Source: Mucilaginibacter sp. L3T2-6 (GTDB lineage Bacteria > Bacteroidota > Bacteroidia > Sphingobacteriales > Sphingobacteriaceae). From it: DNA of 64,000 nucleotides. A program made the translations under genes and the position numbers. The stretch is taken from assembly GCF_030519355.1 (NCBI RefSeq), contig NZ_JAUMKC010000008.1, positions 62,001-126,000 on the forward strand. The letters run 5' to 3'. This document shows, piece by piece, positions 52,610 to 61,806 of this stretch (positions are counted from its first letter, which is position 1; each line of letters starts with the position of its first letter). Under the pieces are notes generated by a model. It saw nothing but the letters and a program-made list of their open reading frames with translations, was not told where the DNA came from and made no database searches.

Positions 52610-54937
52610 TTACTTTTTAAGCCATTGAAGAGAGGCTGATTGCACATCGCTGGAGTTAGTACCGATTTGCACGATAAACTGACCGGGTTCCCAATCATAA
52701 ACCAGCTTTTCATTATAAAATTTCAGATCATTAGTAGTAATATTAAATGATACTACTTTGCTCTCGCCGGGCTGCAGGTATATCTTCTTAAAGTTCTTCA
52801 ATTCCTTTACCGAACGGCTGATGCTTGCTACCGGGTCTGCTATATATAACTGTACCACTTCTTCCCCGGCATACTTCCCGGTATTGGTTACCGTTACCGA
52901 AGCTTTTACCGTTGTATTACCAACGGGGTTAGTTTTATCCAGCTGCACGGCGCTGTAACTAAACGTAGTGTAACTTAAACCGTAACCGAATGGATACAAC
53001 GGATCGTTTGAGATATCAAGGTAATCCGACTTAAATTTTGCGCCGCCTTTCCCGTCGAACGGACGCCCGGTATTTTTATGTGCGTAATATAAAGGTATTT
53101 GCCCAACACTGCGGGGGAAGGTTGCAGTAATTTTGCCTCCGGGATTGTAGTTTCCAAATAACACATCAGCGATAGCATTTCCGGCTTCAGTCCCCGGCGC
53201 CCAGGCATCAAGTATTGCAGCGGCGTGTTTGTCTTCCCAGGTTAAAGTAAGCGGACGGCCATTAAATAATACAATAACCAAAGGCTTTCCTGTTGCCGAC
53301 AAGGCCTTCAATAAATTTTTCTGACTTTCGGGGATGTCAATATCTGCACGGCTTGACGATTCGCCCGACATATTAGCGGACTCCCCTACTACCGCGACAA
53401 CAACGTCAGCTTTTTTTGCAGTTTCAACAGCTTCGTCAATCATCTCTTGCGGCGTACGCTTGTCTTTTGCTTCAGGAGCAGTTAGTGCGAACGCCCGGGC
53501 GCTAAGCAGCGAATCATCAGTAATATTTGAGCCACGGGCATAAAGTACTTTTACATCATTGCCTGCTATATTCTTAATACCCTCTGCAACGCTTACCGAT
53601 TTATTGGGGTCGCCAGCAATTACCCAGGTACCCAGCATTTCGGAATGATTATCAGCCAGCGGACCAACCAAAGCTATGGTGCCTGATTTTTTAAGGGGCA
53701 ATGTTTCATTGCTGTTTTTTAAAAGTACAAAGGAATGCTCAGCAATCTTCCTGGCAAACTTGCGGGTTTCATCATTAAACACATCCTGTTTTTCGCGGTC
53801 CGGGTTTATCGATTTATAGGCATTATTAAATAGGCCCAGTTTATATTTTGCCTCCAGCACGCGGCGGCAAGCCATGTCAATTTCCTGCTGAGTTATCTTT
53901 CCTTCTTTCAGCGATTTTTTTAAAGTGGTTAAAAAACCTTCGCCTACCATATCCATATCCAGTCCGGCTTTTAGCGCCAAAGCTGCTACTGTTTGCAGGT
54001 CGCCCAGGCCGTGGTTGGTAACTTCATTAAGCGCAGTATAATCAGATACAACAAAACCTTTAAAGCCCCATTGCTTCCGGAGCAGGTCGGTCAGCAGCCA
54101 TTTATTAACGGTAGCAGGTATGCCGTTAATCGTATTAAACGAGCTCATAAAGCTACCTGCACCCGCATCAATTGCAGCTTTGTAGGGCGGCAGGTAATCC
54201 TGGTACATTTTAATCAGGCTCATATCAACGGTATTGTATTCCCGGCCTGCTTCTGCACCTCCGTACAAAGCAAAGTGTTTAACACAGGCCATAACGGCAT
54301 CTGCATCGCTCATGCTTTTTCCCTGGTAGCCACGTACCATTGCTTTTGCTACCTGTGATCCGTACCAGGGGTCTTCGCCCGAGCCTTCCGAAATGCGGCC
54401 CCAGCGTGGGTCGCGGGCGATATCAACCATTGGCGAGAACACCCAGTTTAAGCCTTCGGCGGTGGCTTCCTTAGCAGCCGTCCTCGCTGATTGCTCAATC
54501 AGTCCCATATCCCAGGTTGCTGATACACCCAATGGAATAGGGAATATGGTGCGGTGGCCGTGAATAACATCGAGGCCAAATATTAAAGGTATATGCAGGC
54601 GCGAATTCTTTACGGCCACGTCCTGGAATCGTTTTATGCTTTCGGTGCCCCAGGTTCCAAATAATCCGCCAATCTCTCCTTTCTTCAATTTTTCTTCGAT
54701 GCCCTTGCTCATGGTGGTACCCGTCGCCACATTACCTGTTACGACAAGGTTAAGCTGACCGATTTTTTCATCAACCGTCATTTTGCTCATCAGCTTAGTA
54801 ACAAAAGGCTCCATGCCAAGGGTTACCGAACCACCCATGCCATCTTTTGATTGTGCCGACGCTTGTTGCAAAGGCGCAGCGATGGCAAAAAGAACCGCAG
54901 CCGCAAATGCGGTTTTTAGCGAAAGATATTTATTCAT
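52610..54937 (-). CDS. GH3 beta-glucosidase
   Basis: 775 residues from the ATG at 54937; a GTG two codons earlier is less likely. A signal peptide is visible (LKTAFAAAVLFAIAAPLQQASA). The GH3 barrel carries the catalytic aspartate in GFVSDYTALNEV, with KHFALYGGAEAGREYNTVDM and FSPMVDIARDPRWGRISEGSG upstream. The second domain has the LALVGPLADN-type strand and the PLYPFGYGLSYTTF sugar-site loop. The fibronectin-III-like end (GEEVVQLYIADPVASISRSV) completes the BglX layout. It is periplasmic and removes terminal beta-linked glucose. It is divergent from the Nudix regulator and upstream of, but separated by a terminator from, the susC operon. Confidence 0.96.
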   Translation of the reverse strand: MNKYLSLKTAFAAAVLFAIAAPLQQASAQSKDGMGGSVTLGMEPFVTKLMSKMTVDEKIGQLNLVVTGNVATGTTMSKGIEEKLKKGEIGGLFGTWGTESIKRFQDVAVKNSRLHIPLIFGLDVIHGHRTIFPIPLGVSATWDMGLIEQSARTAAKEATAEGLNWVFSPMVDIARDPRWGRISEGSGEDPWYGSQVAKAMVRGYQGKSMSDADAVMACVKHFALYGGAEAGREYNTVDMSLIKMYQDYLPPYKAAIDAGAGSFMSSFNTINGIPATVNKWLLTDLLRKQWGFKGFVVSDYTALNEVTNHGLGDLQTVAALALKAGLDMDMVGEGFLTTLKKSLKEGKITQQEIDMACRRVLEAKYKLGLFNNAYKSINPDREKQDVFNDETRKFARKIAEHSFVLLKNSNETLPLKKSGTIALVGPLADNHSEMLGTWVIAGDPNKSVSVAEGIKNIAGNDVKVLYARGSNITDDSLLSARAFALTAPEAKDKRTPQEMIDEAVETAKKADVVVAVVGESANMSGESSSRADIDIPESQKNLLKALSATGKPLVIVLFNGRPLTLTWEDKHAAAILDAWAPGTEAGNAIADVLFGNYNPGGKITATFPRSVGQIPLYYAHKNTGRPFDGKGGAKFKSDYLDISNDPLYPFGYGLSYTTFSYSAVQLDKTNPVGNTTVKASVTVTNTGKYAGEEVVQLYIADPVASISRSVKELKNFKKIYLQPGESKVVSFNITTNDLKFYNEKLVYDWEPGQFIVQIGTNSSDVQSASLQWLKK

Positions 54938-55040
54938 TATCACGAATTATAAATTTTAATATGAGTGCACCAGCTACCGGTATCTATAAGATTATCAGTG
55001 CCATTACCCGAAATTCTATCTTAACAAAATATAATTGGCT

Positions 55041-55080
55041 TACACTATAAATCGATAGTGTATTATTGACACAAGAGTAA
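55041..55080. promoter_or_regulatory. Operator-like region between GH3 and the Nudix regulator
   Basis: TACACTAT at 55041-55048 and ATAGTGTA at 55055-55062 form an 8-bp inverted repeat. The second arm overlaps GTGTATTATTGACAC (55058-55072), the copy of the motif found upstream of susC. The region lies 104 bases from the GH3 start and 45-84 bases from the regulator start, a good place for one protein to control both. Confidence 0.55.
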
Positions 55081-55124
55081 TATTATAATTTTAATAATCA
55101 AAGTATTTTTGTAGAATAGCGCAA

Positions 55125-55886
55125 ATGTTAACCGAAAAAGAGCTTAAGGAATACAGTGATAACGCACGCGCAAGCTATTTGCCCCACATATCAATAGATT
55201 GTGTGGTATTCGGCTTTCACGAAGGAATGCTCAAAGTATTGCTGCTGCACATGAAAAATGAAAACGGCTGGTATCTGCCGGGCGGCTTTGTGCTGAAAGA
55301 TGAACCTATTGAATTATCTGCCAACCGTATATTAAAGGAACGCACGGGCCTTGATGAAATATTTTTGCAGCAGTTCCATGTATTTGGCGACCCGCAGCGC
55401 TCAAAAGACCATTTTGAGATGTATAAGGATATGCTGCCCCGGGCCGAAAATTGGTTTACTGACAGGTTTCTGACTATCGGTTACTACGCCCTGGTGGACT
55501 TTTGCGACGCTATCCCGCAGCCCGATATTTTTTCGGCAGACTGCATCTGGCGCGACCTGGATGATTTACCAGAATTAAAGCTCGATCACGCTCTTATCCT
55601 TAAAACGGCGCTGGACACTTTGAGACTACAGCTTAACTATCAGCCTATCGGCTATAACCTTATGCCCAAAGAGTTCACCATGCCCGAACTGCAAAAACTT
55701 TACGAAACCATACTGGATAAAAAGCTCGACCGCCGGAATTTTCAGCGGCGAATGCTGGGCTTTGGCATATTAAAACGATCGGAAAAACCGCGTAAGGGTG
55801 GCGCCCATAAGGCGCCGTATTTATATTCGTTTGATTTAGAAAATTACCAGGCCGCATTGACTGAAGGGTTTAAAGGCGGATGGTAA
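55125..55886 (+). CDS. Nudix-domain transcriptional regulator (NrtR/AraR type)
   Basis: 253 residues. An N-terminal Nudix fold (SIDCVVFGFHEGMLKVLLLH, WYLPGGFVLKDEPIELSANR) has a degenerate Nudix box: the expected REUXEE core reads NRILKERTG, so hydrolysis is unlikely. The C-terminal ~80 residues (MPEFTMPELQKLYETI-like helix, then NFQRRMLGFGILKRSEKPR) form a winged helix for DNA binding. Known relatives in Bacteroidota are sugar-responsive repressors of carbohydrate genes. It is divergent from the GH3 gene with an operator-like repeat between. A TATTTTTG promoter box lies at about 55105. The effector is unknown. Confidence 0.88.
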   Translation: MLTEKELKEYSDNARASYLPHISIDCVVFGFHEGMLKVLLLHMKNENGWYLPGGFVLKDEPIELSANRILKERTGLDEIFLQQFHVFGDPQRSKDHFEMYKDMLPRAENWFTDRFLTIGYYALVDFCDAIPQPDIFSADCIWRDLDDLPELKLDHALILKTALDTLRLQLNYQPIGYNLMPKEFTMPELQKLYETILDKKLDRRNFQRRMLGFGILKRSEKPRKGGAHKAPYLYSFDLENYQAALTEGFKGGW

Positions 55887-56373
55887 TTTTATCAGAATTC
55901 AGGTTTCAGTTACGGGATTTGTATATGCCGGTGCGATAGACCCCGATGTTAGCCTATGTTTTTTGTGGATATTATGCCCTTAAACCGGCTATAGATCCAG
56001 GACTTCGGCATGGTTTCCAGAACCTTTACAGTTTAAAGCACCTGTAAACATTTAACAACCTTATTACCAATATCGTACAGCAGGGTTACAGTGAAATTCT
56101 GTAAAGTACCCGTAAACCTTACTTTTGCAGGCGGATCACTGCTAACCTGTAGCTATAAGTTAATGGGAATTACATTATACCGTAAACCCTGACATATAAA
56201 CTTTATGTATTTCCCCCTCTAAATAGTGAATTTCTCTTATGATAGAGTAATTTGTATCGCACGTGCAGTCAGCACCATATCCTGCATGAATCCCCTTTTT
56301 GAGGTGAGGAAATAATCGATCTAAATTTTGCACCTTTGAGCGGATAAGTTATCAACCATTACAACATTTTTAA
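55887..56373. other. Intergenic region, 487 bases
   Basis: Between two plus-strand genes. It holds five variants of a CCTGTAAAC/CCCGTAAACC word at 56040-56190 without strict period, and a CACCTTTG near-match to the -7 box at about 56329. No gene was recognised. Confidence 0.5.
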
Positions 56374-58242
56374 ATGACCCTATTTTATAAACTTCTGATA
56401 ACCGCAGTTTTGCTGCAGGGCGCCTATGGCTACGCGCAAACTACCCTGCCCATGGCAGCAAATCTGAAAGCCACTTATAGCAATGGCACACGCACAGAGA
56501 GCGGCGCCCCGGGGAAAAATTACTGGCAAAATACAGCTGATTACAACATCGCGATTAATTTCAATCCTGCCAGCCGCGTTTTGGATGGAAAAGTATCAGT
56601 GGATTATGTCAATAACAGTCCAGACACGCTGAGCGAAGTCGACCTGAAACTATATCCGAATATTTATAAAAAAGGCGCTATCCGTAACATGCCTGTTTCG
56701 GCTGCGGATTTGACGGATGGCGTACAGATAAAAAAGCTGGCTATTAACAATACAGATCAGCAAACATCAGCCTGGCGTATCGACGGCACTAATATGACGT
56801 TGAAAACACCGGCTGTGCTGCCGAAACAGAAGATACACCTGGATATTGCTTATTCATACACTTTAAATAAAACGTCACATATTCGCACAGGCCAGGTAGA
56901 TTCGGGGGCGTTCTTTATCGCCTACTTTTTCCCGCGAATTGCTGTCTATGATGATATAGATGGCTGGAATCTTGCCCATTACCGTGGCAGCGAAGAGTTT
57001 TATAATGATTTTTGCCATTTTAACTTATCGGTAACTGTTCCGGGCGATTATAAAGTGTGGGCAACCGGTAATTTGAAAAACGCGCAGGAAGTGTATGCAC
57101 CTAAAATTGTGCAGCGCATTCATGAGGCAGAACTTAGCGATAAAGTGACCGACATTATTCCGCAATCCGAGCTTGGCGAACGGGTTACCGCCAACAATAA
57201 ATATAACACCTGGAAATTCGAGGCCGACAGCATTACCGACATCGCTTTCGCTACCAGCAACCACTACATGTGGCAGGCCAGCAGCCTGGTGGTTGACCCA
57301 AAAACGGGCAGACGTACACGCGTGGATGCGGTATTTAACCCTGCTCATAAAGATTATTTTGAGGTAATAAACTACGCCCGCAAAACGGTCGAAGCCATGA
57401 GCTATACTTTCCCGAAATGGCCTTACCCCTACCCTCACGAGACTGTGTTTGACGGCCTTGACCAGATGGAATATCCCATGATGGTGAATGATAATCCGAC
57501 GCAAACGTCTGAAGATGGAATTGAGCTGACAACCCACGAAATTTTTCACACTATGTTCCCTTTTTACATGGGCACCAACGAAACCAAATACGGCTGGATG
57601 GATGAAGGCTGGGCTACCATAGGCGAGTGGACCATAAGCCCGATAATAGACCCGAAAATTGCAGATACGTTTGGTGTGGAAGCGTATGCGCGAACAGCCG
57701 GAAAAGAGGAAGATTCGCCGATAATGACCTTAACTACACAGCTCACCGGAGCAGGTGGTTTTACCGACTCTTATCCCAAACCTGGCCTGGGCTATCTTTA
57801 TATAAAAGACATGCTTGGAGACGAACTGTTTACCCGAGCGCTGCACAACTACATCAAGCAATGGCATGGCAAACACCCCATGCCCTTTGACTTCTTTAAC
57901 TGTATGAACACGGGTGCAGGCTTGAATATGAACTGGTTTTGGAAAAGCTGGTTTATTGATCATGGCTTACCCGACCTGGGCATTACAAAAGTAACTAACA
58001 ACCAAAACGATTATTCAGTTGTGATTAGCCGCATCGGCAGCAAACCTATACCTATCGACCTGACCATAACTTATAATGATGGCAGCACGCAGGCAATTCA
58101 CCAAAGCATAAAGGTTTGGGCGAACGGCGAAAAGAAATTTACCGTTAAATTTACTGCAAAAGGCAAAGTAACAAAATTAGTCCTTGGCGGAATTTATGAT
58201 CCGGACTCGAAAAAATCGGATAATGTTTGGGAGGCAAAGTAA
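56374..58242 (+). CDS. M1-like zinc aminopeptidase
   Basis: 622 residues with a signal peptide (FYKLLITAVLLQGAYGYAQ). The N-terminal beta domain (YNIAINFNPASRVLDGKVSV) is typical of M1 peptidases. The exopeptidase motif appears as GLDQMEYPMM in place of GAMEN. The zinc site is TTHEIFHTMFPF, with the third ligand in WMDEGWATIGEW 18 residues later. A helical C-domain follows (GLGYLYIKDMLGDELFTRAL, WFWKSWFIDHGLPDLGITKV) and a small beta domain closes the protein. It is probably a periplasmic peptidase; the shortened C-terminal region differs from classical PepN. Monocistronic. Confidence 0.92.
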   Translation: MTLFYKLLITAVLLQGAYGYAQTTLPMAANLKATYSNGTRTESGAPGKNYWQNTADYNIAINFNPASRVLDGKVSVDYVNNSPDTLSEVDLKLYPNIYKKGAIRNMPVSAADLTDGVQIKKLAINNTDQQTSAWRIDGTNMTLKTPAVLPKQKIHLDIAYSYTLNKTSHIRTGQVDSGAFFIAYFFPRIAVYDDIDGWNLAHYRGSEEFYNDFCHFNLSVTVPGDYKVWATGNLKNAQEVYAPKIVQRIHEAELSDKVTDIIPQSELGERVTANNKYNTWKFEADSITDIAFATSNHYMWQASSLVVDPKTGRRTRVDAVFNPAHKDYFEVINYARKTVEAMSYTFPKWPYPYPHETVFDGLDQMEYPMMVNDNPTQTSEDGIELTTHEIFHTMFPFYMGTNETKYGWMDEGWATIGEWTISPIIDPKIADTFGVEAYARTAGKEEDSPIMTLTTQLTGAGGFTDSYPKPGLGYLYIKDMLGDELFTRALHNYIKQWHGKHPMPFDFFNCMNTGAGLNMNWFWKSWFIDHGLPDLGITKVTNNQNDYSVVISRIGSKPIPIDLTITYNDGSTQAIHQSIKVWANGEKKFTVKFTAKGKVTKLVLGGIYDPDSKKSDNVWEAK

Positions 58243-58428
58243 CTTCCGCAGCGTTAAGATTGCTTTTTGTTCGCTGAATATATTCAACTAGCCATACTCA
58301 ACCTGTCGATTTGACTACCCCGCGGTTGCCACATTATGGGCGACGGCACTTCGCGTACATGCTACATCAAAACTTTTACGCTTCAATTACCTTTCCTTTT
58401 ATAACTTGCATCAGCTAATTTATTATTA

Positions 58429-59712
58429 ATGCACAAAGGCGGCTTTCTGCGGGTAATTTTAATCATGGCGGCAATAAGCCTGTTGCTGGATTGGTATGTT
58501 TACAGTGGCCTGAGAACACTTGTTGCCGATTGGCAGTCGTCCAGATTACGGTATGTGGTAACTTTTGGATACCTGGTGATTTCTGTAGGGATAACCGTAA
58601 CTTTTTTAGCCGGACTTAGCAGCTTCAGTACAGCACGCGGCATGACGCCATTTCATGAATGGGTGTTAAGCCTTTTTCTTACTTTCTTAATCACGAAAAT
58701 ATTTTTTACGGTGATATTGTTTTTGGGTGATTTGGGCAGATTTTTTTATGGGATTTTTACCCGCTTAAATATGACAAAGGCTGCTAACGGACCGTTTTTA
58801 CCCGCCCGCCGCAAGTTCATAAGCGAAATCGCCATACTGGTAGCGGCGGTTCCTTTCGGTGGCTTGCTTTATGGCATGTTGAGAGGCAAATATGATTACA
58901 GGGTAAATCATGAAATTCTTTATTTTGATAGCTTACCTGAAGCCTTTGATGGCTTTACCATTACGCAACTGTCCGACATCCATTCCGGTAGTTTTGATGA
59001 TGAAAAAGCTGTGCAGCGTGGCATCGATTTGGCTAAAGAGCAAAAAAGTGACCTGTTTGTTTTTACAGGTGATTTGGTAAACAATGCCGCCTGGGAGATT
59101 GAACCTTACATCAAAGGTTTTAGCGGGTTAAAGGCGCCATACGGACAGTTTTCCATCCTCGGCAACCACGATTATGGCGACTACATTGAATGGAAAAGCG
59201 AAGCCGAAAAAGCCGCAAATCTTGATAAACTGAAAGCGCACCATGCCGCCTTAGGTTACCGGTTAATGCTCGATGAAAATATAGAAATAGAAAAAGGCGG
59301 CCAAAAAATATCGCTAATAGGGGTGCAGAACTGGGGCCGTGGATTTATACAGGCAGGCGACTTAAACAAAGCTTTAAAAGGTGTTGATGAAAACGCCTTT
59401 AAAATTCTGCTTTCTCACGACCCTACGCACTGGGAAGACCAGGTCAGGTTTCACCCGACCACCATACATTTAACACTTTCGGGCCACACCCACGGTGCAC
59501 AATTCGGCGTGGAGACAGCTGGCTTCCGCTGGAGCCCGGTACAATACCGCTACCTGGACTGGGCTGGTCTCGCCAATGAAAAAGACCGTTACTTGTATGT
59601 TAACCGGGGCTTTGGTTTCCTCGCTTTTTCAGGCAGGCTGGGAATTTGGCCGGAGATTACCGTGATAACTTTGAAAAAAGGAATTAGAGATCAGAGGTCA
59701 GAGATTAGTTGA
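58429..59712 (+). CDS. Membrane-bound metallophosphoesterase
   Basis: 427 residues. About four to five membrane helices occupy the first 150 residues. The calcineurin-type phosphoesterase domain has the metal motifs in order: LSDIHSGSFDD, FTGDLVNN, LGNHDYGDY, LLSHDPTHW and LSGHTHGAQFG. Relatives (YkuE-like) act on phospholipid or nucleotide substrates at the membrane; the substrate is not known. The last codons (KGIRDQRSEIS) are made of the AGAGGTCAG-type intergenic repeat, so the C-terminus appears to have been extended or overwritten by repeat DNA. Confidence 0.93.
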   Translation: MHKGGFLRVILIMAAISLLLDWYVYSGLRTLVADWQSSRLRYVVTFGYLVISVGITVTFLAGLSSFSTARGMTPFHEWVLSLFLTFLITKIFFTVILFLGDLGRFFYGIFTRLNMTKAANGPFLPARRKFISEIAILVAAVPFGGLLYGMLRGKYDYRVNHEILYFDSLPEAFDGFTITQLSDIHSGSFDDEKAVQRGIDLAKEQKSDLFVFTGDLVNNAAWEIEPYIKGFSGLKAPYGQFSILGNHDYGDYIEWKSEAEKAANLDKLKAHHAALGYRLMLDENIEIEKGGQKISLIGVQNWGRGFIQAGDLNKALKGVDENAFKILLSHDPTHWEDQVRFHPTTIHLTLSGHTHGAQFGVETAGFRWSPVQYRYLDWAGLANEKDRYLYVNRGFGFLAFSGRLGIWPEITVITLKKGIRDQRSEIS

Positions 59713-59750
59713 CTCAAGCTGACCTCTAGTCTCTGATTAACTGATCACCG
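59686..59750. repeat. Degenerate GAGGTCAGAG repeat, inverted
   Basis: AGAGGTCAG at 59693-59701 and CTGACCTCT at 59719-59727 form a perfect 9-bp stem, with AGAGA and TCTCT variants beside them. It spans the stop codon of the metallophosphoesterase gene and reaches the 3' end of the convergent carboxylesterase gene. A related word (TTGAGTCATCGGGCTGAGGTCAGG) stands after the S41 gene near 32219-32242. Confidence 0.7.
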
Positions 59751-61286
59751 CTCCAATCTAAACACCGCTGACGGAAAATCCTTATCATTAAAAACTTCTT
59801 TTAAATTTTCAACCCTGGTTGATTTATCGAAAATCATTACCCGCCGTGTATCACTTTTATAGAGTGGCCAAGCAGGCAGGCCGGCAGTATTGGGATTGCC
59901 AGTTTTAATAAAGGCTACCCAGGCGGCGTGCATTCGTGCCGCTAACTGAGCCTTTTCGCCACCGGCTGCGATTATTTTTTTTGTATCCCATAAGTATTTT
60001 AGCTCTTCGGCATGCGCTGCGCCGTATTTTTTACCATCTTCAAAATCAAAACGATACATATAAACGGGAATACGATTTGCTGCAAGCGCTTTTGCAAAAC
60101 GGTAGCTATGCATCTGGTACATGTATTGAGTAACCACGCCGATAGCCGCAGCATAAGGCGAATCCGTTTTCAGTTTGGCTTGATAGGTGCGGTTAACAAA
60201 AGGCTCATTATCCCTAAATAGTGGTTTAAGTATATTTTCATCAGGCTGGTTGCTCCAGGCCTGTTCGCTTACAAAAGCCCGCGCCTCGGATTTATTGGTG
60301 CCGATAAGCGCCCTTATGCGAGGCATATTGGCGCCAGAAGCGTATTTATAGCCATCTTCAGCAATTACCTGCCCGTCATATACCGGGCCAAAAAATGAGT
60401 TCCCGCCAATACCCTGGCAAACTATGGCCTGCGCATGCATTATCGTATCAGCGGGCATAGTAAGCAATTTGGCAGCATCTGTCGGCTTTAAGCGCAGTTG
60501 TTTTAATATCAATGCGCGCTCATTTTTTGCGGTAGTAATATCCCTGATGCATTGCACAGAACCGCTTTCGGGAATTATTTGCTGAAACAAGCCTTTTGAT
60601 CGCGGCGATACGGCTACTGCGCTCAACAGTTTCGCCCCGGCCGATTCGCCCATTAAAGTCACGCGGCCAGGGTCGCCACCAAACGAAGCAATATTCTGTT
60701 TAATCCACGTCAGCGCCGCTATTACATCCAGCAAACCGTTGTTGCCTGATTGGGCATACCGTTTGTCAATATCGCCCAGATACAGAAAGCCAAAAACACC
60801 CAGCCGATAGTTGATAGTAACGGTTACAATATCATCATTATCAGAAAATGCATGCCCGTTCATGCTTCGGCCGGAGCCTCCTGTCATGCTGCCGCCATGT
60901 ATCCATACTACCACTGCGCGTTTTTGATTGTCGGTTTTTGGGGTGTATAAATTCAATGTCAGGCAATCTTCATTACCCCTCGCTGATTTTCCATCCGGTT
61001 GGGTAGCTATTTCACCAAATTTCCGGGTGGATAAAGTATCTTTCCATGCAGCGTGTTCTGTTGGTGGCATATACCTTAAAGTGCCAACCGGCGGAGCTGC
61101 ATAAGGCACGCCTTTAAATACCGCAATATTATTTTCAAGGTCGCCTTTAATGTAGCCTTTGTTTGTTTTAACGACGGGATTAAGTCCCTGCGCATAACTT
61201 GAACAGGCGATAGCAACAAAGAAGAAAATTATGTTAATTGATTTTACCGGCTTACAAAAGGAGTCACTGATTTTAGATAGTTGCAT
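59745..61286 (-). CDS. Type B carboxylesterase
   Basis: 513 residues with a signal peptide (INIIFFFVAIACSSYAQG). Alpha/beta-hydrolase marks of the carboxylesterase family: IAVFKGVPYAAPPVGTLRYM, NEDCLTLNLYTPK, VVVWIHGGSMTGGSGRSMNG for the oxyanion loop and the nucleophile serine in GRVTLMGESAGAKLL. The catalytic histidine is likely in GAAHAEELKYLWDTK. It hydrolyses carboxylic esters outside the cytoplasm; the substrate could be an esterified glycan or a small ester. It is convergent with the metallophosphoesterase gene with a shared repeat between. Confidence 0.94.
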   Translation of the reverse strand: MQLSKISDSFCKPVKSINIIFFFVAIACSSYAQGLNPVVKTNKGYIKGDLENNIAVFKGVPYAAPPVGTLRYMPPTEHAAWKDTLSTRKFGEIATQPDGKSARGNEDCLTLNLYTPKTDNQKRAVVVWIHGGSMTGGSGRSMNGHAFSDNDDIVTVTINYRLGVFGFLYLGDIDKRYAQSGNNGLLDVIAALTWIKQNIASFGGDPGRVTLMGESAGAKLLSAVAVSPRSKGLFQQIIPESGSVQCIRDITTAKNERALILKQLRLKPTDAAKLLTMPADTIMHAQAIVCQGIGGNSFFGPVYDGQVIAEDGYKYASGANMPRIRALIGTNKSEARAFVSEQAWSNQPDENILKPLFRDNEPFVNRTYQAKLKTDSPYAAAIGVVTQYMYQMHSYRFAKALAANRIPVYMYRFDFEDGKKYGAAHAEELKYLWDTKKIIAAGGEKAQLAARMHAAWVAFIKTGNPNTAGLPAWPLYKSDTRRVMIFDKSTRVENLKEVFNDKDFPSAVFRLER

Positions 61287-61395
61287 AGGAATAATTGACT
61301 TAGCGATGCAAATTAGCGATTAAATGTTTTAAACCATGCATAACAGCCATACTGGCACGGTTTAGGCTTACATTGTTACATTTACCACAAACAAC

Positions 61396-61617
61396 ATGGC
61401 AACTCAGCATACAAAGCGGATAGGCAATCAGTCGGAAGAAAAAACGGTTAGTACAATGGACACCCTGCATGATACATGGATGGTAATGAAGCCATTTGTG
61501 CATTTTTCTGTTAAAGCAATGAAATTATTGGCGCATGCGCTTATTTATATCGTTAAGCATGTGCCAAAGCCAGAAGGGCAAAAAACGGGGAAAAGTAATA
61601 AGGTAATTAAGATTTAA
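61396..61617 (+). CDS. Small protein of unknown function
   Basis: 73 residues from the ATG at 61396. It has a polar start (MATQHTKRIGNQSEEKTVST), an amphipathic to hydrophobic middle (WMVMKPFVHFSVKAMKLLAH then ALIYIVKHV) and a lysine-rich end. It may be membrane-associated. No family was recognised. The composition is protein-like and a plus-strand start suits the gap, but the minus strand is also open over part of it, so the call is moderate. Confidence 0.5.
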   Translation: MATQHTKRIGNQSEEKTVSTMDTLHDTWMVMKPFVHFSVKAMKLLAHALIYIVKHVPKPEGQKTGKSNKVIKI

Positions 61618-61742
61618 AATAAGACGTACCGTGGATAAAACTTGCATCATTGCTATGCGTAACGGCCGGGTATGCCGTAAGGTATTCCTTCCGGCGCTCT
61701 GAATATGCTTAGAAGTTTAAACACATAAATACAAGTTTTGTC

Positions 61743-61784
61743 GAATTAAATTCATATTTTATTTTATTATTTTGAATTTAATTC
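61743..61784. promoter_or_regulatory. Paired AT-rich operator-like repeats before the Lrp gene
   Basis: GAATTAAATTC at 61743-61753 and GAATTTAATTC at 61774-61784 are exact inverted complements and are each near-palindromes. Their spacing is 31 bases, three helix turns. Lrp-family regulators bind such phased AT-rich sites, so autoregulation is likely. Confidence 0.55.
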
Positions 61785-61806
61785 AATAAATATCTAAATT
61801 TACCGT

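Noticed and set aside
61300-61503. Minus-strand 67-codon frame
   Set aside because: It overlaps the more protein-like plus-strand small gene and has a poor composition.
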